From: Spirogloea muscicola
Taxonomy: Eukaryota > Streptophyta > Zygnematophyceae > Spirogloeales > Spirogloeaceae
Length of the DNA: 10,519 bases
Direction: 5' to 3'
NCBI GenBank assembly: GCA_009602725.1
Contig: WELB01000193.1
Location: forward strand, 162,708-173,226
How positions within the stretch are numbered: position 1 is the first letter of the stretch; the number at the start of each line of letters is the position of its first letter. This document shows, one piece after another, positions 1-6,317 of this stretch. The notes below the pieces were generated by a model. It was not told the origin of the DNA, ran no database searches, and saw only the letters and a program-made list of their open reading frames with translations. Position numbers and translations under genes: made by a program.

Positions 1-316
1 GGCGGCCCGGCCGCCGCCGCCGTCGCGGCAGCGGCGGGCGTGCCGCCCGTCCAGCGCCACTGCGACGAGCAGCCCGCCCATCGACGTCACGGCCGATGTC
101 AGGACCGAGAAGGTGCGGCGGCGCTGGCCTACCGTGGCCCAAGCCGAAGCCGTTGCGGCTCCGCTGGAGCTTTGTGGCTTTGAGCCAGTTACGGCTTCAT
201 GCCAATGGTAGTGTTGTGGGTGGGGCCCGTTGGGACGTGTGCTGATTGGCGCCGCTGCCAAGCTGCTCAGCTTCCCAGTCACCAATGGTGGCCGACATTG
301 CTGGGCGGTGGGCCAG
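1..316 (+). other. Unresolved 5' part of the SDR gene (possible transit-peptide exon)
   Basis: The frame beginning at base 2 is open to a TAG at 209-211 and lies in the same register as the SDR exon at 314-405. Its translation is rich in Ala, Arg, Ser, Thr and Pro, as expected of an organelle-targeting presequence, and contains SSPPIDVTADVRTEK. A GT at 208-209 joined to an AG at 269-270 would connect the two in frame, but that intron would be only 63 bases and the joined residues match nothing known. An alternative is an acceptor at 315-316, just before the ILVLGGNG strand. No convincing ATG in the right frame is visible, so the start codon may lie left of the window. Other frames here, including the antisense ones, look like chance GC-rich ORFs. 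Confidence 0.35.
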
Positions 317-1636
317 ATCCTGGTTCTTGGCGGCAACGGTTTCGTTGGTACTGCCGTCTGCCGCCGCGCCGTCGCCGAGGGCATCGACGTTGCCAGCCTC
401 AATCGGTACCTCCGCTGTCTCGCCTCTTGCTCCATGGGGCTATGCTCAGAGCCCCCCTGTTCCGCGGCTGGGAAGGTGGCAGTGGCGGGGGTGCGACGTT
501 TGCGGTGCTTGTGGGTGGTGGTGACGACGGTGGCGTGTGCGCTTGCGGGGGCGTCGGCAGTGGCGGCCAGCGTCGGTGATCGATCGGCGGGCCTCTCGCG
601 CTGCCTGGCCGCAGGTCGGGCCGGCCCCCGGTGTCGGACCTGTGGGCTGACAGCGTGACGTGGACCAATGGTGGGTCCAGCGACCACCACAGTTGTCGCT
701 GCAGCTGTGCTCGTTCCGTTGTGCAGCCTTGCCCAGCCCTGAGGCCCTTCCGTAGCCCACTGAAGCGACGTGGCACTGTGGTGCCTCTCGGCCATGAGCA
801 GGCGACGTGTTCACGACCGACTGGGACACGGTGCTGCGCGGCGTGCGCGTCGTCGTGTCCTGCCTTGGCGGCTTCGGCAGCAATGAGCAGATGGAGCGCA
901 TCTGCGGCGATGCTACGGTGACGGCCGTCGATGCCGCCTACCGTGCAGGTGACTGAGCCTCTGTCGCTTAAGGAGTCCGGCCGCCACCAGCCCAACTGGC
1001 TTTTCCTACGTCCACTGCTTCCAATTACAAGACTTATTGAACAGCTCTGTTTGGCTGTGCCGGCCAGGCATAGAGAGATTCATATTCGTATCAGTGCACG
1101 ACTACAATCTGCCGTCTTTTGCACTGAACAACGGCTACTTCAATGGCAAGCGCCGCGCCGAGCGACAGCTCCTCTCCAAGTACTCAAGTTCAGGTGCCGT
1201 GGCCCGCGTACTCAGCACCCCACCTGCTTTAGTCAACACTCTAGGTGTGCCTGGGACCCTTACCTTATACACTATATCAATGGAGCTGTTAGTAAGATTG
1301 ATGAGTGTTTTGGAGCTGAGACACCAAGGCGTGAGATCGCGGGCAGGTGTTATCTTGAGGCCTGGCTTCATCTATGGCCGGCGTCGAATTGGCAGCACCT
1401 ACCTGCCGCTCGACGCAGTCGGCCTCCCACTGGAGAAGATTCTTGATGCGGCGCAGGGCTTGGGCATTATCCGACCCCTGAGCCGGCTTCCAGGCAGTGA
1501 TCTGCTGCTTGCACCACCCGTCAGCGTGGAGGCCGTAGCGGCCACCATCATTGCTGCAATCACGGACTCATCCATTTCAGGCATCGTCCCCATTGCCCAA
1601 ATCAAATCAATTGCTGCCGGGCTTGCAACAGCCTAG
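314..1636 (+). CDS. Atypical SDR, NAD(P)-binding Rossmann protein (NDUFA9/Coq11-like plant family), spliced, 5' end unresolved
   Basis: Proposed exons are 314-405, 615-670, 802-948, 1068-1193 and 1347-1636 (TAG stop). All introns are GT-AG (406-614, 671-801, 949-1067, 1194-1346) and every phase joins correctly. About 235 residues are resolved. They begin with ILVLGGNGFVG, the glycine-rich dinucleotide-binding loop of a Rossmann fold. Next come SGRPPVSDLWADSVTWTNGD, VVVSCLGGFGS, IERFIFVSVHDYN, then GYFNGKRRAE, which carries the YxxxK pair of SDR enzymes, and VILRPGFIYGRRRIGS. The order and wording match plant proteins of the At5g15910/At5g10730 type (about 270-290 aa), related to complex I subunit NDUFA9 and yeast Coq11, which acts in coenzyme Q metabolism. 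An organelle location is therefore likely. The substrate is unknown. Family assignment is firm, the mitochondrial or CoQ role is inference, and the first exon is uncertain. Confidence 0.82.
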
Positions 1637-2156
1637 CCAAAACTTGCAGACATGGACATCTGTGTAGAGCGAGCAGCATCTGCTGGCACTCTCGGGAGCA
1701 GCACTAGACTGACAGATAATGACACATGCCAAATGCATCTGTAGCTTCTTATGAAGACCGAGGTCCTGAAAGCTGGAGTCCTCTGAGTCAGCTGCGTGCT
1801 ACTTCATAAACCCATGCATCAGCACCACATCGGCTCAATCACTAGGACCAGGAAGTCGCACTTGTTTGCAGAAAGAAGCAATGATGGTGACTTGGGAGAA
1901 GAAAGGGGGACTGACATGTGAGCTTGGCAGACGATCTTAGTGAATGAATATTTGATCCCTGAAATTCCAGCGAATATTGACAGTCTCAAAGCAACACAGC
2001 GTCCAGAGCACAGTAGTATAGTACACATTTGGTCGAGCCTGCTGCGTAATATGTACAGAGAGCTTTGAAAATTTCCGAAACATCCTGCAAAGCATGTAAG
2101 GTGCTAGGGCACAAAATCTGCACATTAGCAACAATATCAACGAGTGGAGGCCGCGG
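1637..2156. other. Convergent intergenic stretch with both 3' UTRs
   Basis: This stretch lies between the stop of the plus-strand SDR gene and the stop of the minus-strand lectin gene. It is less GC-rich than the exons and shows no convincing ORF. The plus strand has a TGTAA at 2094-2098 (listed separately). I found no TTACA on the plus strand, so there is no TGTAA for the minus-strand lectin gene here, and its poly(A) signal is either a variant or not recognisable by eye. Confidence 0.6.
2094..2098 (+). promoter_or_regulatory. Putative poly(A) signal TGTAA of the SDR gene
   Basis: TGTAA is the common polyadenylation signal of chlorophyte algae, usually 10-20 bases before the cleavage site. 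This is the first plus-strand TGTAA I find after the SDR stop, implying a 3' UTR of about 470 bases that ends some 40-60 bases before the convergent lectin stop. A five-base match can arise by chance. Confidence 0.4.
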
Positions 2157-3168
2157 TCAGAGGGGATGGATGGGGCTGCTGTCGCCCTTGGGGTAAAACC
2201 CCCACATCTGGTTGGCGCCCTTCTTCCAAGGATGCAGGATGACACGGCCGTCCTTGGTGGCGTCGAGGTTCGCTTCGGGCCTGTTCACTGGCCGCAGCGC
2301 GAAGAAGCTCCCTCCCTCGTCCCTGCAGCAGGCAGCCACTCCACAGTCAGCCATTTGGGAGTCAGGTCACCACAGATGGTCCACTGTAAGCGAATCGAGG
2401 TCAATGGTCTCAAGTGAGAGTCAGATACCCATTTCTTAAGTAAAGCTGCCTTGACGCAGACCAGCAGACCTGCCGGTGGTCCAGACGGTGAAGACGTGAG
2501 GCCGCGTGGGGCCGGAGAGGCGCACTGGCTCCATGGCAGCGCCCGCCAGGAGCGCGCGCCGGCTTGCGGCGTTGCAGATGGTCACGCTCTGGTCCAGGTG
2601 CACCTCCGCCTCCCAAAGCTGCGCGCCGTCCGCCTCGTCCACAGCCCGTACCTGCAGCTGGTCGTCGGCGTCGTCGGCGCCGGCTCCCGCGGCCAGCGCC
2701 AGGCCCGGGCTGCTGCGCGGGCGCAGCGTGTACTGCAGGCCGACGGGCTGGAGCTTCCAGAGCTGGTTGCGGCCGCCCTTCCAGGCGTGCACGATGACGG
2801 CGGCGCCGTCGACGGCGGCGCCGCGCGCGACGTCGAGGTGCAGCGCCGGGTTGGCGGTGGAACGCAGGGCGTGGAAGCCGTCGGCCTGGCGGTGGTCTGC
2901 AGCCCACAGGAGGGCGTCGCTGGCGCCCGTCAGGTCGTGCTCCGCGAGCTCCGCCTGGCGGTGCGGCGCCAGCGGCAGCAGCGCGGCGCCGGTGGCCTTG
3001 TTGACGAGCGCAAAGGTGCCGGGGGGGCCCGGTGGAGGCGTCCAGGAGCCAGAGCTGGGCGGCGTCGCCGGCATCCAGCGGCGCCAGGACGGCGCCGCCG
3101 TCGCCGGCCGCCAGGACGAGGCCGAGGCCCACGGCGGGGCGGACGCGCACCACGCACTCGCCGCCCAT
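2157..3168 (-). CDS. Two-domain EUL/R40-type ricin-B-like lectin, one intron, frame broken at a homopolymer
   Basis: Reading down the minus strand, the ATG at 3168-3166 lies in a strong Kozak context (GCCGCCATGG). Exon 1 is 3168-2470, intron 2469-2323 is GT-AG, and exon 2 is 2322-2157 (TGA). If one base of the seven-G/C run at 3021-3027 is discounted, the product is about 287 residues. Domain 1 (about 1-140) contains AAQLW, then FALVNKATGAAL, DALLW, DGFHALR and GGRNQLWKL. These follow the order seen in plant R40 / Euonymus-lectin (EUL) domains, which are beta-trefoil carbohydrate-binding folds. Domain 2 (about 145-287) repeats the pattern with GAQLWEAEV, FTVW, FFALRPVNRP and KGANQMWGFYP. Plant two-EUL proteins are about 340 aa, stress-responsive and nucleocytoplasmic; I see no signal peptide here. 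Only the lectin fold is present, with no catalytic toxin chain. The ligand is unknown. The family call is confident. Whether the gene is intact depends on the homopolymer. Confidence 0.82.
3021..3027 (-). other. Frame break in the lectin gene (run of seven C on the coding strand)
   Basis: Before this run the coding frame reads AAQLWLLDASTGPP. After it, the family-conserved FALVNKATG lies in the next frame. No GT or AG is available for an intron at this point. Six C's instead of seven would restore a single continuous frame from the ATG through the splice junction to the stop. A homopolymer sequencing error and a genuine one-base insertion both fit. Confidence 0.8.
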
Positions 3169-3221
3169 GGCGGCCAGCGCCGGCGGCGGGGCGGGGCGGT
3201 GGCGGAGGCGGGGGGTGGAAA

Positions 3222-3262
3222 AAGAAGTGCGCGCCTATAGAGAAGGGGCTAGCAAAGCCAGC
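3222..3262 (+). repeat. Copy 1 of a dispersed ~42-bp module
   Basis: It shares AAGAAGTGCGCGCC, TAGAGAAG, and a GGGCT(A/G)GCAAAGCCAGC hairpin with 4551-4594, with only a few substitutions and single-base indels. It lies in or near the 5' leader of the lectin gene, 50-100 bases upstream of its ATG, so the module may be transcribed with that gene. It is the leftmost member of the repeat family that fills the island to its right. Confidence 0.7.
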
Positions 3263-3363
3263 AGGTGGAAAGCGCGTCCCAGCCCAGCGCCGGGTGAGAC
3301 GGCGGCGACGGTTACTGAGAAGAAGCGAAATGGAAACAGGGTGTCGCTTCCAGTGCAAACGTA

Positions 3364-3387
3364 AATGTGAATGTGAATGTGAATGTA
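3364..3387 (+). repeat. Microsatellite (AATGTG)4
   Basis: Four tandem six-base units, the last ending TA instead of TG. On the minus strand it gives a chance His-Ile repeat in an ORF that is not considered coding. Confidence 0.9.
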
Positions 3388-3525
3388 AGGCACTGGCTGT
3401 GAAACGTAAGGTCTTCCGAAAGGAAAGCGCAAGTGGCTCACCCAGAGTGCCGGAAGTACAGAAGAAGAAGGGCTCGCCCATTGAAGAAGTGGCTCTCCCA
3501 ATGGGCTAATGGGCGCAAGGGCTGT

Positions 3526-3603
3526 GAGAAGCCAGCCCGAAAAGAATTGACAAGGTTCGAAGGGGCCAAATTACGAGCCAAGCAGCGACTGCGGGGCCTG
3601 AAG
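3526..3603 (+). repeat. 78-bp direct repeat, left copy
   Basis: It begins GAGAAGCCAGCCC, runs through AAAAGAATTGACAAGG and TTCGAAGGGGCC, and ends CGACTGCGGGGCCTGAAG. The copy at 4915-4992 has the same length and orientation, with only two substitutions by eye (about 97% identical). Outside the 78 bases the flanks differ sharply on both sides, so this is a defined unit and not part of a longer duplication. A degenerate partial copy follows at 3607-3660. Confidence 0.9.
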
Positions 3604-3606
3604 ATA

Positions 3607-3660
3607 GGGGCTGGAAAAAGCCAGCCCAGAAAAGAATGAACAAAGGACGAGAAGGGGCCA
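3607..3660 (+). repeat. Degenerate copy of the hairpin plus GAAAAGAAT module
   Basis: A perfect stem, GGGCTGG (3608-3614) and CCAGCCC (3621-3627) around a six-base loop, is followed by AGAAAAGAATGAACAAAGG and GAAGGGGCCA. The second half aligns with the first half of the 78-bp repeat that ends just before it, so the two form a tandem degenerate pair. Confidence 0.75.
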
Positions 3661-3729
3661 GGGGAAGTACAAAGAACAACAAGCACAGAAAGAAAACGAA
3701 GCAGCTACGCGGCGTCACTGGCAGCTCAC

Positions 3730-4377
3730 ATGCTCCGATGCGCACGGGGAGGGGAGCGGACCGGCACACACGACCTGCTCCGGAACGCGATGTTTGGCAT
3801 ATTTGTCGAAGCCGGTTACACTGTGGCGCTGGAGAACTCCAGCATCATGCCTCTGACTGCTGGGGCGGACGGCCGCCTCCACACCCGGCGCGCCGATCTC
3901 GTCGCTAGCGCGCTCGGCGGGGGGCCTCGGCTCGTTGCCGACGTCGTCACAACGGACTCCTTGGATTCCAGGAGCACAACACGCTCGGCGGCGGAGGCGG
4001 GCTACGCCGTCCGCCAAGCGGCCGCCGCAAAGGAGCGCAAGTACTCAGATCACCCGGTAGGCGACGAGTTTATCCCACTCGCCGTCGACGTACACGGCGC
4101 CTTTGGCGCCAAATGGCTGGACCTCCTTCACCGCCTTGCGCGGCGAGCAGCGGCCCGCCGCGACGGGCAGCAAGGCGAGCAGCCTGGCTTCCATGTCGCC
4201 GGGTCCCTCGCCCAAGTTTACCGGATGCGCCTGGCCGTCTCTTTGCAGCGGTCCCTAGCTTTTGCGGTCCACTTGCGCGCAGGCCGCGCTCTGGCGGCGG
4301 CCTCCGGCTTCCGTCAGGGCGACGTCTTTCCGCCTGCTAGCTACTCAGACTTGCATCTGCTGACGAGAGGTTACTGA
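3730..4377 (+). CDS. Orphan C-terminal nuclease-like domain of a non-LTR retroelement protein
   Basis: An uninterrupted frame of 215 residues. The layout resembles the C-terminal restriction-endonuclease-like region found after the reverse transcriptase in many algal and oomycete LINE-like proteins. It has HDLLRNAMFGIFVEAGYTVALE (14-35), then RRADLV (53-58, possible catalytic D56), DVVTTDSLDSRS (71-82), AAKERKYSDH (99-108) and FIPLAVDVHGAF (114-125), ending in an Arg/Leu-rich helical tail. The D...D...K spacing suggests a PD-(D/E)xK-like fold, but this is pattern recognition from memory. No reverse transcriptase domain lies upstream. Translation in this frame continues open for a short way before the ATG, so the true N-terminus is uncertain. 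It may be a 5'-truncated element fragment, or a solo or domesticated gene; it lacks stops and frameshifts. The 3' tail (4183-4377) recurs inverted at 4694-4888. Confidence 0.55.
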   Translation: MLRCARGGERTGTHDLLRNAMFGIFVEAGYTVALENSSIMPLTAGADGRLHTRRADLVASALGGGPRLVADVVTTDSLDSRSTTRSAAEAGYAVRQAAAAKERKYSDHPVGDEFIPLAVDVHGAFGAKWLDLLHRLARRAAARRDGQQGEQPGFHVAGSLAQVYRMRLAVSLQRSLAFAVHLRAGRALAAASGFRQGDVFPPASYSDLHLLTRGY

Positions 4378-4424
4378 GAGTTCGCTACGAAGCACTCAGT
4401 AACCCCTGCTAAGCAGAAGAAGTG

Positions 4425-4636
4425 GCTCTCCTCTTGCTTTGGCTTTGGACATTGTCCATTCTTTTTTGGGCTGGCTTGGCCAGCCCCTTGGCCAGCCCCT
4501 CTTTTCTATGGGCGCGCTCTTCTCCCAATGGGGGCAAGGGCTGTGAGAAGAAGAAGTGCGCGCCCGTAGAGAAGAGGGGCTGGCAAAGCCAGCCTAAAAA
4601 GAATGGACAATGTCCAAAGCCAAAGAAAGAGGAGCC
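4425..4636. mobile_element. Foldback (inverted-repeat) element, MITE-like
   Basis: The left arm (4425-4517) and right arm (4555-4636) are near reverse complements. The outer 51 bases at 4437-4487 pair with 4576-4625 with about three differences, and both contain GGACATTGTCC and TGGCCAGCCCC-type blocks. The left arm has an extra 12-base duplication (TTGGCCAGCCCC, 4488-4499). The loop holds CAATGGGGGCAAGGG and GTGAGAAG. The same loop sequence appears at 3498-3531 preceded directly by GAAGTGGCTCTCC, as if this unit were that one with about 93 bases added. There is no coding capacity and no clear target-site duplication. It is non-autonomous if mobile. Confidence 0.7.
4551..4594 (+). repeat. Copy 2 of the ~42-bp dispersed module
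   Basis: AAGAAGTGCGCGCC, GTAGAGAAG, GGGGCTGGCAAAGCCAGCC; matches 3222-3262. It forms part of the right arm of the foldback element. Confidence 0.75.
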
Positions 4637-4693
4637 GGAAAAAGGACTACACTACAAAACACTGCAGAACACAGAAACGATGCAGAGGGATGC

Positions 4694-4888
4694 TCAGTAC
4701 CCACGAGTGAGCAACATCAGGTCTGTGTAGCTCGCTGCAGGGAAAGAGGCACTCCGCCGAGACCCAGAGGCGGCGGCCATAGCACGGCCTGCTCGCGTGT
4801 GGACGGCGTGGGCAAGGGAGCGTTGAAGCGATACGGCCAGGCGCATGCGGAAGACTGCTGCGAGCGAACCGGCGGCGTTGAAGCCGGG
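4694..4888 (-). pseudogene. Inverted, diverged fragment of the orphan ORF's C-terminal tail
   Basis: Reading down the minus strand, 64 residues from PGF to LLTRGY and a TGA stop align with residues 152-215 of the plus-strand ORF at 3730-4377. By eye 49 of 64 residues are identical (about 77%), including RMRLAVSLQRSLA, RAGRA, AAASG and LLTRGY. No frameshift or stop interrupts it. Similarity begins abruptly at 4888; the nuclease-like core is missing, and the sequence beyond runs into the 78-bp repeat at 4915. The two tails point toward each other. Many mismatches keep residue character (Phe/Tyr, Met/Leu, Thr/Ser), which suggests both came from copies that were once translated. Confidence 0.8.
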
Positions 4889-4914
4889 CATCGCCCCTGG
4901 CAGACCCGGCCGCC

Positions 4915-4992
4915 GAGAAGCCAGCCCGAAAAGAATTGACAAGGTTCGAAGGGGCCAAACTACGAGCTAAGCAGCGACTGCGGGGCCTGAAG
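4915..4992 (+). repeat. 78-bp direct repeat, right copy
   Basis: Same orientation and length as 3526-3603, with two substitutions. Together they bound about 1.47 kb that contains both ORF tails and the foldback element. I see no convincing short target duplication outside the pair. Confidence 0.9.
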
Positions 4993-5244
4993 AGGCTATG
5001 GCAGAACGGGGGAGGATGGACCACTCAGTAGTTACGAGTGAGGAGCCAAGTACAGAGGCCAAGCACGTTGACAGATATACGTCACCTGCTGCTAAGCCGT
5101 CCCGCTCATTAACCACGAGTCAGCCCGTGGAGGTCGCAGACTGACACCCGATACCGGACGGCAAATGACCAGCCCTTGCTAAGAAATCGACAAGCTTTCT
5201 GGTAAAAGGGCATGAGCTTGAGCACGCTGCAAACAGGCAGATGA

Positions 5245-5279
5245 CTGACACTGACACTGACACTGACACTGACACTGAC
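5245..5279 (+). repeat. Microsatellite (CTGACA)~6
   Basis: Five perfect six-base units and a sixth lacking its last base. There are no spacers, so it is not a CRISPR-like array. Confidence 0.95.
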
Positions 5280-5465
5280 GCACGACATCGTATATCCATG
5301 TAGGTGGCAGTAGAGCCGCTGTTTGTTCTACTGACAACCCCAGTCAGAAGTTGCTTGCGACACCCCTCAAAGCCTACATCCACACACAAATCTGGCTATT
5401 ATAGGAGAGGATGCAAACACGAAGATCATTACCAGCAGTCATTCGTGGTGCTAGTAAGCAACCTG

Positions 5466-5495
5466 TTTACCCCTTATGTGTTCACCCCTTATGTG
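5466..5495 (+). repeat. Tandem 15-mer duplication
   Basis: TTTACCCCTTATGTG is followed directly by TTCACCCCTTATGTG (one substitution). No function is evident. Confidence 0.9.
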
Positions 5496-5630
5496 GGATG
5501 TAACTGATCTACTGCCACCTATGTAAGTAATTTCATTGTCTTCCAACAAGGACATTACTGAGGGTGGCTCATGCAACTGCTTTTCTCAAAATGAAGCTGA
5601 TTGTCTGAAAGTGTTGTGCAATTAGTACAT

Positions 5631-5647
5631 AGCAGCAGCAGCAGCAG
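5631..5647 (+). repeat. Short (AGC)n run
   Basis: Five AGC units plus AG. It produces the poly-Ser and poly-Leu stretches of the spurious ORFs overlapping it. Confidence 0.9.
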
Positions 5648-5894
5648 TGTGTTTTCTCGTCTTAGCTCCTCACAGCATGCGCTGGTGGTTAGGTTGACAA
5701 CGTCCGAGTGCTTTGCAAGGTCAAGCACACTGCTCTTGACTCTTGCAGTTCGGGCTCGTCTCAGTGAATCAGGTAGGCTGCAAGACATAATCATGCAGCT
5801 CTTTGCCAGTACTTTCACATCAAACACTCACTTCTACCGGAAATCCAAGCATACCCAGGCAAAACCCCATGCTTCTTCGGCCCAAAAAGCAAGC

Positions 5895-5912
5895 TCGACC
5901 ATCTATGGTCGA
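5895..5912. repeat. Short perfect palindrome
   Basis: TCGACCAT and ATGGTCGA arms of eight bases around CT. There is no T-tract, and transcription terminators of this type are not expected in a nuclear genome. It is probably incidental. Confidence 0.5.
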
Positions 5913-6229
5913 TCATTAAGTGCAAACAACGAGCCAATGCTGGCCTATATACAGTGACCTCATGATTTCAGCCCGAAGTGATGGCACATTCACAGGCAGG
6001 CCTCACGAGTCGGCCCGTGCTATTACCAACTTGTGCATCTACAACCATAAGGATTCTAGTCATCCTCAAGGTCACAACCTGCAACAACCCGTGAACAAAG
6101 CTCTGAGTACACCTAAGTGGTCACCCTGCACTGCGCAAGCTATTGCAGTGGGTCCACGCTTCTCACACCCATGCTAGCACAACATGCCTCCACTTTCTGC
6201 TTAAAGTCTCAGCAAAATGCTGCACGTAA

Positions 6230-6234
6230 TTACA
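6230..6234 (-). promoter_or_regulatory. Putative poly(A) signal TGTAA of clpB
   Basis: TTACA on the plus strand reads TGTAA on the minus strand, 84 bases after the clpB stop. The motif and spacing fit a chlorophyte poly(A) signal and would give a short 3' UTR of about 100 bases. Confidence 0.55.
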
Positions 6235-6317
6235 GCACAACTGCAACACTAGAGAGGGGCAAGCCACCTTCTGGAGGAGGTGCAGATACAGTATAAGTTT
6301 GTGCTGGAAAGACTGCC

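Larger units (their letters stand above)
4993..6229. other. Gene-free stretch between the repeat island and the clpB 3' end
   Basis: ORFs here are short, lie on both strands, and are rich in Ser or Leu from simple repeats. None shows a recognisable domain or splice-supported exon chain. Contents that can be named are a CTGACA microsatellite, a doubled 15-mer, an AGC run and one short palindrome (listed separately). The right part may include downstream clpB transcript. Confidence 0.6.

Noticed and set aside
1-180. Antisense frame with a hydrophobic stretch, possibly the end of a membrane transporter gene
   Set aside because: One short hydrophobic run only, with no family motif; the plus strand continues in frame into the SDR region, which explains it at least as well.
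399-995. A 198-residue minus-strand ORF opposite the SDR exons
   Set aside because: It is a GC-driven shadow. It has no recognisable domain, and the plus strand has conserved, phase-consistent exons of a known family.
2451-3509. A 352-residue plus-strand ORF over the lectin gene
   Set aside because: It is Arg/Gly/Ala-rich and without domains, the antisense of the EUL-domain exon; it exists because of high GC at third positions.
3554-3563. tRNA gene suggested by GGTTCGAA, also at 4944-4953
   Set aside because: No acceptor stem or cloverleaf can be drawn around either copy.
3235-3769. Minus-strand ORFs with His-Ile repeats and LFGLAS/FWAGF-like repeated peptides
   Set aside because: The repeated peptides come from the AATGTG microsatellite and from the hairpin DNA repeats, which are read in several frames and both orientations; this is DNA-level repetition, not protein conservation.
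5245-5279. CRISPR-like or array-like tandem repeat
   Set aside because: The units are contiguous six-base repeats without spacers, in a eukaryotic genome.
5555-5957. Overlapping ORFs on both strands with poly-Ser and poly-Leu
   Set aside because: They are built around the AGC run, have no family resemblance, and have no supporting splice partners.
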